A DNA stretch of 64,000 bases, taken from NCBI GenBank assembly GCA_012932865.1, contig SAXG01000026.1, positions 62,001 to 126,000 on the forward strand, written 5' to 3'. The position numbers and the translations under genes were made by a program. Below the pieces are notes generated by a model. The model was not told the DNA's origin. It ran no database searches and was given only the letters and a program-made list of their open reading frames with translations. Source of the stretch: Amylostereum areolatum (lineage: Eukaryota > Basidiomycota > Agaricomycetes > Russulales > Stereaceae). Position 1 is the first letter of the stretch. Each line of letters starts with the position of its first letter. Shown here in pieces: positions 53,701-64,000 of this stretch.

Positions 53701-56700
53701 TGCTTGTAGACACAGTGCGCTCCCCACGGTTCGACCGCAACGTCGGGCGCAAAGCCGCAGTGCAGGTAAACGCGACGATGGCGATTGTGCTGGCGTTGAG
53801 ACAGGCGTCGGCTGCATCGACAAGGGCGGTGCGCGACGTGTTCGGGAGCGCAAATATCACGTCGATCCTGTCGTCATACCTAAAGGCGAGCTTCGCCTGA
53901 ACCCGTTAACGACACCAAGGCTAACAGTGATGTACGACAGGACGCCCTAGTGGATGGCGATCCCGTCCTGCGCGTTGCGAGTAGTGAAGCAATCGGACGG
54001 CTCGCCGGCCTGGCAGATAATCAGCAATTCCTTGCGAACACGATGAAGACCCTCGTCGACCAAGTCGTGAACAACCGCGATCCTCAAGGCCGCGCTGGCT
54101 GCGCATTGGCGCTCGGTTCCATCTACGACCATGTCGGTAGCCTTGCAGCGGGTCCGCTGCTGAAAACCACTGTCAATATCTTGATGTCACTGAGCAAGGA
54201 TGCCCACCCTGTCGTTCACTTCTGGGCACTGCACTCTCTGTCCCGAGTCGTCAATGCTGCGAGTCTTGCCTACGCTCCATACGTCCCGAGCACGCTCGGA
54301 ATGCTGTTCAAGGTCTACCTGTCCCCATCCCACGAGCTTGAAAGCGGAAGCATCGCGACCGCCAATATTTCCGGCGACCTCCCCGCATACCAAGTCGCGT
54401 GCCAGATGATCGACGCCGTGATCACCGTCATGGGGCCCGACATTCAAGAGTCCTGGCGCACTCGGACTCTCATCCTCGACCTCGTCCACCGGCTGATGCA
54501 AGAAGAAGACGAAGGCATCCGCGTCGAGGCGATCAAATGCATCCAACACTTCCTCCTCTTCGCCCCCGAGTTCGTCTCCGTCCCCGAACTCATCACCCAA
54601 TTCCGCGCCCACCTCAACTCCTCCCGCCGCCCGCTCAAGCTCGCCTCCATCCACGCTCTATACCAACTCGTGCAGCGCGATGCGCTGCTCATCTCCAAAG
54701 TGGGCGGCGACAGGCTCGTCGAGGAGCTTTTCGCGATGCTGGACGGCGACCCGTCGATCGAGGGCGTGCGCAAGGTGATCGCGAGCTGGCTGCAACAAAC
54801 GGTCGTGCACAATCCTTCCGCGTGGATCGACCTCTGCCAAAAGATCATGGCGCGCACGACGGCCGCCCAACAGGCCACGGACGCGGCGAGCGCCGGGCCA
54901 ACCTTCGACGAAGAGGGTGCATCCCTCAGCGGTGGTATGGGTGCCGACAGCTCCACGGGTGGACAGACCAGGTTGACGTCTCGCTGGAGAACGCAGCTGT
55001 TCGCGTTGCGCTGCCTGCATGATATATGTGCCAATGTCTCGAGATCGGGTCGAAGGGAGCAGATGGACATCGTGTATGCGAGGAAGCTCGGCATGCCGGT
55101 CGCGGACCTGCTTGTCTCTCGCGTGCCGGACCTTATCAAGATGGCGTTCACAGCGTCGACCGCGTACGTGACGGAAATCCGCCTAGAAGGTCTGGTTGTC
55201 CTGCGGGACGTCATTGAGGTGAATACCGTGTCCTCTCACATCATCGTTTCTAACAATGATAAATAGACATTCTCCAAAACCCCTGATCCCGACTACGAGG
55301 ACGCGTTATTGATGGAACAGTACCAAGCACCCATCACCGCCGCGCTCACGCCGGCGTTCACAGCGGACTCGACCCCCGAAATTCTGGCTTCTGCCGTCGG
55401 CGCATGCGCCGTCTTCGTCGGATGTGGTATCGTGAAGGATGTCAGCAGAATGGGCCGCATCCTCAAGCTGTTGACATCAGCCCTCGAGCAGTGCAAAGGT
55501 ACTTCCGTCTCTTTCCGCGATATCCTTCACGCTGACCGCTTTGTCCCACCTAGGGACGGCGATGCTCTCCCTCGGTGAAGCGGGAGAGGGTAGCCCCAAC
55601 GCATCCGCCATGCTCCGTATCGCCACCCTCTCTGCATGGGCCCAGCTCGCGTCGTCCAGCGTGGAGCAGCCCTACCTCAAGGATGTGATCAAGCCGTACC
55701 GCGCTGACCTAGCGGCCCTCTGGATCGCTGCGCTGCGCGACTACGCCAGCATCCAGGCAGGGTCCGAGAACCTCCAAGACACATCCTCTGCTCCTCTGGA
55801 TGCAGCCTACTGCCAGCTTAGGACGGGATATCCTGCTACCTGTTTGTACTTCTCATTCAGTTCTCGATGTCGCAGCTGACGGTGTTGCCAGTACTACGCA
55901 GACTCGTGGCCGGTCATCCTCCAAGCCGTAGCCACGGCTATGGAGATACAAGACCCCTTCATCCGCGGCGCCATGGAAGGCCTCGAAGACCCCTCCAAAG
56001 CATCCACCGACGTCAAAGCGCCCAGAACAGAGCCCACGGCTCTTTTCTTCATCGTCTTCGGTCTGGTGTACGAGACGCTCACCGGGTCATATTCCGAGGC
56101 GTCGAACACTCCGAGCGGACACACGGCCCTCGTCGCGCTGCGCGCCATGAAATGCCTCGTCCGGCAGGAGTACTCCGGGACGGCGCTGCTGGAACCCACG
56201 ATCTTCGACGAGCTGCTCAATCTGTGGTACCGTATGGCCATGACCGAGCCGCCGGCCGTGCAGATGCACCTCGTTGAGACCGTCAAGGCCTTCGCGGAAA
56301 GCCAGGCGAAGCCATCCAGCAGGTGCGGTCGTTGGCTACCCTGTATCTCTCCCGTCACTTACATCCCTTGCAAAGTGCCATCAACGGCTCTCCACAGATG
56401 CACTGCTTGAGAGTGTGCGCGTTCGTGCTGAAGAATGCCATTCCCGGAAGCAAAAGCCTCACAGGAAGTGCGTCTGCCAAACTCACACCTATGTTCTCCG
56501 TGGATCGACTAACGTGCTATCGGCAGATCTTCACTCGAGTCCTGTGGAACGGATCACCCTCATCAAGGGTGCGTTCGACGCGTTCATGGCGATTGGCTTT
56601 TCGCTAGGACCGGCGACCCAAGACGAGGTCCGCGCGGTGGCCCTCTCTCTGTACGGCGGTACGCACTTCTCCCGGCCTTCGATAGCTCTTATTCTGACCG

Positions 56701-57724
56701 ATCTATCCCCAAGACATCCTGAAGAACGAGGCATCCGACATCGATTTTGCTGGGCCGACGCTTCCTGCACTGAAGACCCTCCTCACTCTCGCGCCCAACC
56801 AACCCAAGCCAACGGACATGTTCTCTCGCTTGGTACACGGCCTGCTCTCGGCCTGCCTCCTGAACATCGACGAGATGAAGTAACGCCCGCCCTTTTCGTC
56901 TTTGCATCCGCCGTGCTAACATCCGGCAGGGGACGCCAAGGCGTCATCTCGTCCAACAAGGTCAAGAACAACTTCCTCGCCGCTGTGCTCATCTTAACCG
57001 TCATCCCACCCACCGTCCGCGTCGGCGAAGCCGTGATCACGCACTGCTGCTTCCTCATCTCCGAGAAGCTGACCTGAGGCCAACGAAGTACGTGCACCTC
57101 CGCCCCCTTTCCTCCCGATTCCACCGCTGCTAACGCGCCAACCCTCCTAACAGATGGCGCTGACCGCGGCGCACTGCGCGAAGACGCTCTTCAGCGCGTC
57201 CTCGGCAACGGGCAGCGCGATGCTGCGCCAATGCGTGCGCAAGCTGCTCCCCGGCATGGTGGAGTACGTCGCGAAGGTCGCAGCCTTCAGCGGCGACGAC
57301 GCCGTGATGCAGACCCACCTCCCAGCCATCGGGGAGATCCTGAAAGCGTTCAGCACGCTCTTCACCTCGGTCGCCGAGGACTTCCGTACGATCCTCCCTC
57401 CCTCCCCAGCGTCTTCCGAAAAGGCGCCGCACTGACGACCCGTTCATTCCTCCAGGCGTGCGCCTCCTCGGGGTGCTCCTCCCCACGCTGACGATCCTCC
57501 TCGATCCGACGCCGGGCACGACCGCGCCCGCGCACACCCAGGCGATCGCGCAGATCCTCTCGTTGGCCGCCGCGTCGCCGGTGGCGTTCAAGGAGGCGGC
57601 CGCGACGCTGGACCAGGGGACGCGGGAGCGCATGGAGGGGTCCGTGCGGAACGCGCTCGCCTCGCGCACAGCGTCGTCGCCGACGCAGTCCGCGAAACCG
57701 CAGATCTCCCTGCGGTCGTTCTAG
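50708..57724 (+). CDS. LAA1: LAA1/HEATR5-like AP-1 accessory protein (19 exons)
   Basis: Large HEAT-repeat protein that supports clathrin/AP-1 traffic at the trans-Golgi/endosome. Exons: 50708-50758, 50812-50895, 50951-51177, 51227-51275, 51326-51385, 51438-51593, 51644-52354, 52406-53453, 53511-53885, 53941-55218, 55267-55498, 55554-55841, 55892-56322, 56376-56467, 56527-56658, 56714-56879, 56930-57087, 57154-57385, 57456-57724. About 2,011 aa, the usual size. Recognisable blocks: VVNNRDPQGRAGCALALGSI, SLSKDAHPVVHFWALHSLSR, RVPDLIKMAFTASTAYVTEI, C-terminal KPQISLRSF. Intron 9 (53886-53940) has a GC donor (AAG|gcgagc). Three exons hold one extra base each (about 53210, 55820, 57075); the frame is restored only if these are removed. 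Confidence 0.9.
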
Positions 57725-58548
57725 AAGGCGGCGGCGTGCCGACGTGCAATATGTATGCTACGTACAGAGCCTGTAGACCGCTCTCGATGTTTCCAACGGA
57801 TTTCTCTTTTCATTTTTCATCACCTTGCGCGCGGATCGAACGATCTTTCGGGGGTCCGCTCGTTTCCCACTCCGTCCAGACGATTCGACATGCTTCCGCA
57901 AAAGGCCACAGCGCAGAACCAACCGCCCGGACCCGCCAAGTCCAGCCTCTCCCCCGTCTCACCTTGCAACGACCAAAGAAAAACACGGGAGGCGGATCCC
58001 CAAGCATCTACGAGCGTTTCCGACACCCCCAACCATGCACGCACGTACTCCCCATCCGTCCCGTTCCAGCCTAGTCTCTTTCACAGACCCTAAAAAATCA
58101 TATGCACCTTTTAGGAAGAAGGAGGACGGTGCTGATCTATAGGGTTCCAGCCCATCCCATCCTATACGCCAGCTGCCTCAGGTTGCCAAGTCATATTACA
58201 AGGATCGTCTCGGCCGCCCCGCGCGCGCGCCCCCCATTCCACTCCCGCCCAGTTTGGGAAAGCGGCTGCGGCACGCGGCCCATCCGACATCGCATCGCAG
58301 CGGAGCGGAAGCATTTTTTTTCTATCTTTCTTCCTGATCATGAATGCATGAATCCCCGGCCCCTCCCCCCAAAAGCTCTGCCTCTCCTTCCATTTCTCCC
58401 GAGATATTTGAATCACCATCAGCCTCACCGTGAACCAGTCAGCACTTAGATTGCCCGCCGTGCTGGTGAACGAATGAGGCTCCTATCATCTTACAGCAGG
58501 CGGGCGACTTTCCACTTCCGTCTCATAGTACGGTTAGTAAACCAAACC

Positions 58549-58630
58549 ATAGGGCCCTAGGGACAGCTAGGGACCCTCACACATGGCAAAACTTATCATT
58601 ACAACGCGATCCGCCGAGTCGGAACGCCAG
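58549..58630 (+). repeat. 82 bp direct repeat, copy 1
   Basis: Starts ATAGGGCCCTAGGGACAG and ends TCGGAACGCCAG; identical by eye to copy 2 at 59141-59222. Confidence 0.9.
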
Positions 58631-59140
58631 CACCCACACGCACCCACCCCGATTCCTGAGCCCTGCGCCCCGCCCCACACAAACAAGCCTATATCCCCCG
58701 CGCCGGCGCGCGGGCGTTGACACATTGCATATCGAACACTTCGAACGTGAGAGAACCTCGACGTGCCCTGAGCTGCCCTCGTGCACCATATGCGCCAAAG
58801 ATCATCCAAAAACTTCCAGGGGGGAAAGGAAATGGGACGATCCCCATCCGATCTTCCCCTCATGAGTCGTGAGTCGTTGCAGATCCTTCCGAGGGGGTCC
58901 CTGGAGATCCGTAGGCTCCGAGCCCAGGCTTCTCCATTTTTCGAGATCGATTCTCACTCAGATAATCACTTGTGTCCTACCAAGTGCCGGCCATGCCGGC
59001 CAAACGTACGCGCCGAACCGTCGCGGTGGCGCACAGAGAGGACGAGCGATCCAGATAAACGCCGACCCCCCCCCTCTCCCCCCAATCAAAGTTTACAGTT
59101 GTCAGTCGAACGTCTCGATTGCGGGCTGGACGGTGCCCCG

Positions 59141-59222
59141 ATAGGGCCCTAGGGACAGCTAGGGACCCTCACACATGGCAAAACTTATCATTACAACGCG
59201 ATCCGCCGAGTCGGAACGCCAG
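59141..59222 (+). repeat. 82 bp direct repeat, copy 2
   Basis: Second copy in the same orientation, 592 bp downstream of copy 1. The sequence on either side of the two copies is not shared. Confidence 0.9.
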
Positions 59223-60527
59223 GACCCCGAAAACGCCCGCCAGAGGTCCGATCCACCGACCCGGGGTCAAACGGGCCCTTCCATCAGCGCCGAGGTCTGA
59301 GGACAAACGCCGGGGTCAACAGCCAAATTTGGGTCAGATGTCCGAGGATTCGTCCGGGGTCTGACCCTCTGTGGAGAGAGGTCCGATGCCGACCCGGGTC
59401 AGCTTCGCCGTCGGATCGGCTGTCTCAGGGCTGGGGGGCTGAGACGGACCAATTCTTCATCACCGAAATTGACGACGATTTTGGCCGCCCCCATTTAAGC
59501 CTCATTCGGGGGTGGGGAGAGAAAAATCGATTTTCGGCCTCATTTTTGCCATTTTTGGGCCAGATGTCCGAGGCCAGACCCGGGGCGAGACGGCGAGACC
59601 CCCTTCTGGAGAAGGTCCGAGGATGCCACCCGGGGTCAAACGGCCCTCTGGAGGCTGCTGCGGAACCCTTGGCGCACCCACGATGATCGATCGTCGCGAA
59701 AACCTGAACTCGACGACGCCGAACGTACGATAATACTGTTGCCGCTCCGATCCACCATCTTTGACCCTTGAGCTTGAGCTTGCTCAACGACCCTCGCACA
59801 TGCAGATCCCCCCCTTCCTTCCGCCTCGCCTTTCGAGTTTTCAAGTTCTCAATTACTGTACATACTAGCGTAGCGTACTACTATGCACACCGAGAACTCC
59901 ACTCCGACATTCATTTCATTCCTACTGGCGTCCTTATACATCGTACACTTCTCTCCCGGTGCCACGGTAAACCTAAAAGAATACGCATGTAGTACGCTCC
60001 CAACCATGTTCCAAAAAAAGGAGTGACGAGGCAAGCGCCGCGAGTCCCGGCCGTCGAACGTAAAATGGGGGAGGGGAGGGAACGCGAGGGGGGTCTTCCC
60101 GTACAATTCCGTGAGAGAGGGGGTGGGGAGACAGAAGACAGAAGACAGAGAGGGGTGCGAGCAACCGCAACGGCCGGGGCCGGGGGCGGACAAAAAAGAG
60201 GGACAAGGCGTAAGATACACGAACACCGTACCGTGCCGTACTATACTACGAGGGGATAGATCGACGAGAGAGAGACGAGGGGATGGACCGAGGAGAGAGG
60301 GAGAGAGATAAAGTAAGCATATATGTATGTATGTATGTACGTATGGGATCCGAGCTTCCTTCTCCGTGAAATAAAAGAAAAATAAAGCACCAAGAGGGGG
60401 GACGCGAGAGGACGCGCGCGCTGGGGGGGGGGGGGGGGGGGTCGAAAAGGAGGGATGGGGATACGAAAAGGAGGGGATGGGGGATGAGAGCAACAGAGAG
60501 AGAGGGGGTTACACACACACAACACAC

Positions 60528-60565
<38 letters not shown>

Positions 60566-60782
60566 GAGGGGAGGCTATTAGTAGACAACAACAACAACAA
60601 CGACAACACCGACGACGACAACGACGACGACGACAACGACGACGACGACAACGACGACGACGACGGCCGAGGAGCCAGAAAGATACAAACAACAACAGCG
60701 AACGGGCGAGAGAAACAAGTCCAAGTCCAAATCGCAGCGACCGCGAAAGGTCGACCTCCCTTCCATCCATCCATCCATCCCC

Positions 60783-62789
60783 CTACACCTCCCAACTCCC
60801 CTTCCTCTCGCTCCCGATCGGCTTCAACGCCCCGACCCTCTCCTCCCCGCCCACCCTCCAAATACTGCCCCTGCCCCTCTCCTGATCCCCTCCCCCCACA
60901 CTCCTCACGCTCCCCTTCCCCGACCCGGGACTCCACCCCGTCCCGCCTCCGCCGCCCAAACTCGCGCACGACGTCGCCGGGCTCGACTGCAGCCCGCTCG
61001 CGCGCGACCCCTCCGGATCCAACTCGGAGGACGCGCTCGACGCGGGCGAGTTCGCGAGCTCGTGCAAAAAGGCCGGCAGGAACGGCGTCGCGGGCGGCGC
61101 CGGCGGCTGCGGGTGTGAGGGCTGCTGGTGCGACGGCGGCGGCGGCGGCGGTGGCGGCGGCTGGTAGGCATAGAACGAATGCGCCTGCTCCTTTGCCGGC
61201 GCCGCGACCTGGAACGGCGCCGCGCACGGATCGAACGCCCACGCGCGCGCCGACGCCGGGACATCGAACGCGGTCCTCAGCGGCGTGAACGGCGTCCGGG
61301 GGGACGCCGCCGCCGAGAACGGCGAGGACGGCGCCGAATTTTTGGTGGTAGCGGCAGCCGCACTGCCGCCTCCGTGGTGGTTGTGGTTGTTGAGGTTGTG
61401 GGTGGTGCCGTGGTTGTTCAGGTTGTGGGTGGTGCCGTGGTGGTTGTGGGTGGTGCCGTGGTGGTTGTGGATCCCGCCGTGGATCCCATCACCAGAGGAC
61501 GCCGACGGACCCGTCTGATAACACACCGTCCCCCGTCCCAAATCCACCTCGAACGGCGCGAAGCGCGCCCCAGCCGCGGGCGACGCGCCCCGACTGGGCC
61601 GCCCCGCCGCGTACGGATCGACGCGGAACGGGAGCCGATGATGCTGCGGATGCTCGCGCACGTCGAACGCGCCGCGGGCGGGGGAGCGGGACTGCGAGCG
61701 CGGCTCGAAGTGCGTCGGGGGCGCGCGGGGGGAGTACGACTGCGAGCGCGGCGGGGGCGCGCCGAGCGGGGAGCGGAACGCGCGCGAGTCCCTCTGCTGC
61801 GTCTGGAGCGCGAACGGCGCGCCGCTCTCCTCCCTGTGCGTCTGCCCGAGCGCGGGGGGGTGGTGGGGAAGGTGGGCGTGGTACCCTGCGCCGTGGTCTT
61901 CGCCGAAGTGGAGGCCGAGGGCGTCTTCGCGGCGGGGGCCGCTTTGTTGCGGGGCTTCGGACTGGAGGTGGGCGTGCAGCTGGGCCTGCTGGGCGTCGAG
62001 GAGCTGTTTGAGCGAGGCGATGCGGTTCGCTTGAACGGTGGCCGAGATCGAGTCGCCGTTGCCCTCGGCGTCTACATCGGGGGGGGGGGGGGGGGGGGGG
62101 GGGGGGAGATCAGCTCACGGAACCCCACGCCAAAATGGAAGGGAGAAAAAAACGCACAGGGGTAACACGTCTGGCAGACCTTGCGCCGCCTCCAGTTCAG
62201 ATAGTTGCACTTGCTGCAGACCCAATCCCCGGGCTGATGCTCGATCGGCCCGCGATTGCCCGTGTTCAAGATCGGCGGGTGCTGCAGGAGAAAAGATCGG
62301 GAGTCAGTGATATTGAGCGCGATGATCGCCGCCCTCGGGGTCGCGGAGATCGCGTCCGAGAAACGAAAGCGCGAGGGGAGGGGAGGAGGGGACACGTACC
62401 GCGAGGCCAACGACGGTGTGGGGGCGGAGTTGACCGGGCTCGGGGAGGGGCTCGTTGTCGGGCCAGAAGAGGACGCAGGGGGCGAGGGGATCGGGGGAGA
62501 GATTTTGGACGCGTCCGCCCTCGGCGAAGGTCGAGCCCGAGGGCGTGAGCATGTGTTGCTGCTGTTGTGGCTGCTGCTGCTGCTGGCTTTGGGGGAGCGC
62601 CTGTCCCAGCGACTGGGGAAGGGAGTGCTGTCTCTGGGGCGGAAGGGGGTGAAGAAAGTCGCGGTGTTGAGGGGGAGAGTGGAGGGAGAGACCGCCGAGG
62701 CCGGCAAGGAGGTGGGGGAGCGGGTCTGTGCTGCCGTTGGAGATGGCGGCGAAGCGGGGGGAGGTGGGACCTGGGGGGAGGGCGTTCAT
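60783..62789 (-). CDS. RanBP2-type zinc-finger protein, Q/H/P-rich (3 exons, 600 aa)
   Basis: Exons 62789-62400, 62281-62158 and 62071-60783, GT-AG introns, phases consistent. Exon 1 encodes a Gln-rich low-complexity N-terminus (SQQQQQPQQQQHM) and FWPDNEPLPEPGQLR. Exon 2 holds one RanBP2 zinc finger (GDWVCSKCNYLNWRRRKVCQ and the last Cys-Tyr-Pro), with C-x2-C-x10-C-x2-C. Exon 3 begins YAEGNGDSISATVQANR and continues with a long disordered tail (His/Asn repeats GTTHNLNNH, a Pro run, Ser/Pro-rich end). Such fingers bind single-stranded RNA or ubiquitin; RNA binding seems likelier from the NxWRR-type context, but that is inference. Confidence 0.85.
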
Positions 62790-64000
62790 GGTAGAGGCCG
62801 GGGTCGAGGAGGAGGAAGGGGGTCGTGGGCAGGCGCAGGACCTGCAGGCGACGTTGCGTCTATGCGGTGCGTATTAAAGAGGAGGGGAAGGCGTGATGTC
62901 TCGGTCAGACCGGGCCTAACGAATAACAAAGGAGCCAAGCGAGACAAGGCGATATGGAAGGAATGGAGCGGGGGCGCCCGCGATAAGTGATGCAAAGGGG
63001 AAGACAGAACGAGCGTGCACGTGCGAGGGCGGACGGGGGGGGGGGGGGGGGGGGGAGACGAGACGAAGAAAAAAAAGAGAGGGGGGTGAGAGGGTTAAAA
63101 AAGCGAGCGCGCACCCGAAGTTGTGTGTTTCGTCCGCGCGCGTGCTTTCGGGGCACCGTGCGTACGCGCGAAAACCGTGGAGCAACGGGACAAGACAAAC
63201 GAGACGGAAGCAAAAAGCAGGTGGAAAACAAAATGTTCAAAAAAAAAAAAAAAAAATCAATACAGGGGCGACGATACAGGGGTTGCCCGCCATGCGCATC
63301 GCCGCCGTTCGTCGTCGTCGGTCGCGGTCGCGTCGTTGCGAACCGCCGTCGAACGTGTCGGTAATAGTAATGGAGGAAGGGGGGGAGAAAAGACTACCAA
63401 TCCAGTACCGCCAGTCGGACGGCGGCGCGGTCGGGTTGGGAGGGGTTGAGGAAGATGGGGAGCACGGCGGGGGGGTTCCAGGAGCCAGGGGGAGAGTGCT
63501 TGGGCGGGAAGGACTTGGTGGGACGTAGCGGCGGTCGACGAGGTTTGGGGAGAGGCGGTGGAGCTGTGTCAGTGCGAGTGCGGGTCGGATCAGGAGCCGC
63601 TACCGGCCTGTTCCAAACAGAGCTGAGCGTGCAAAAATCCAATAGGCCAGCCAGGACACCCCGATCGGGTCCGGCGCGAGGTCGCATACTGCGATTCGGA
63701 GGAAAAGGAATAAAATAAAATAATGAGGGGGGGAGAGGTGCGGCTCGCAAGAACGAAAATAGCGAAATGCGGAAAGGGTTGCTTGCGTCCGGGGAAAAAA
63801 GAAGCGTGGGCCGTATGACGCAGCGGCGCGGGCTCGGCCTCGGTGCCTGCCCTTCCGTGCTTCGTCCTTGGTGCTTCTTCCGGTGGGCACCGAGGAAGCC
63901 GAAGGAGAGGCGCCCTTGGGGCAGGCGCGTGGAGCGTCTGGGAGAAGAAAAACGGACAAGTACCTGAAGGGCAGGGTCTGGAATGCGTAGAGCGGGGAGG
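62790..64000. other. Upstream region of the zinc-finger gene, no gene seen
   Basis: G-rich with homopolymers (poly-G about 63033-63054, poly-A about 63239-63257). Open frames on both strands are short and low in complexity. The proximal part should hold the zinc-finger gene promoter; no clear motif was found. Confidence 0.5.

Larger units (their letters stand above)
57725..60782. other. Intergenic/3' region with direct repeats and microsatellites
   Basis: No gene seen. An 82 bp identical direct repeat occurs at 58549-58630 and 59141-59222. 59221-59660 holds degenerate copies of words such as CCCGGGGTCAAACGG and CAGATGTCCGAGG. 60320-60345 (TATG)n, 60423-60441 poly-G, 60530-60563 (GA)n, 60585-60664 (ACAACG/ACGACG)n and 60762-60780 (CCAT)n lie just beyond the stop of the zinc-finger gene and may be in its 3' UTR. 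Confidence 0.7.

Noticed and set aside
61128..62165. 345-codon plus-strand ORF
   Set aside because: Antisense of exon 3 of the zinc-finger gene; Arg/Gly/Val low complexity and crosses the poly-G run.

Overview
This is nuclear DNA from a filamentous fungus, most likely a mushroom-forming basidiomycete. The host genes are cut by many 49-60 bp GT-AG introns. They include an ER Hsp70 ending in HDEL, a HEATR5/Laa1-like protein of about 2,000 residues, a RanBP2-type zinc-finger protein and a broken PEX3. About 33 kb is Ty3/gypsy retrotransposon sequence of the chromodomain (chromovirus) class. No database search was possible; names rest on motifs, splice reconstruction and protein-level recognition.

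Layout. 1-5252: 3' part of a family-A gypsy element (gag, frameshifted pol, 3' LTR), abutting the remnant of an F-box/LRR-like gene (5253-6493). 6494-10007: unresolved sequence. 10008-24503: a 14.5 kb family-B gypsy element (TSD GAAGT) whose gag is split by a 4.3 kb non-autonomous relative, element D (12516-16846, TSD AATGC). B has an intact pol and, unusually, 3 kb of further ORFs between pol and the 3' LTR; D keeps that block and has lost pol. 25191-42136: a PEX3 pseudogene broken by element E (25660-33154, TSD ACAAG), a 297 bp MITE (33568-33864, TSD TA) and element C (33933-41467, family A, TSD AGGGG). C carries a solo LTR of its own family (36267-36688, TSD GATGT). 42137-47825: a minisatellite, one small two-exon gene, GC-rich and AT-rich gene-poor sequence. 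47826-50398 (-): KAR2/BiP, 11 exons including two micro-exons. 50708-57724 (+): LAA1/HEATR5, 19 exons, divergent from KAR2 over a 309 bp shared promoter. 57725-60782: repeats and microsatellites. 60783-62789 (-): RanBP2 zinc-finger gene, 3 exons. 62790-64000: no gene seen.

The most interesting signals: (i) the post-pol block of B and D, with two long overlapping reading frames, a CCHC knuckle and small membrane proteins; (ii) in three gypsy families, a 5' ORF in the same frame as gag and separated from it by one stop codon (TAG, TAA, TGA), with a gag end of identical geometry (five T then RA) suited to -1 frameshifting into pol; (iii) a PEX3 gene used repeatedly as an insertion target; (iv) five apparent CGA-to-TGA nonsense changes; (v) single-base insertions at four exon positions of otherwise good housekeeping genes, which may be assembly errors.
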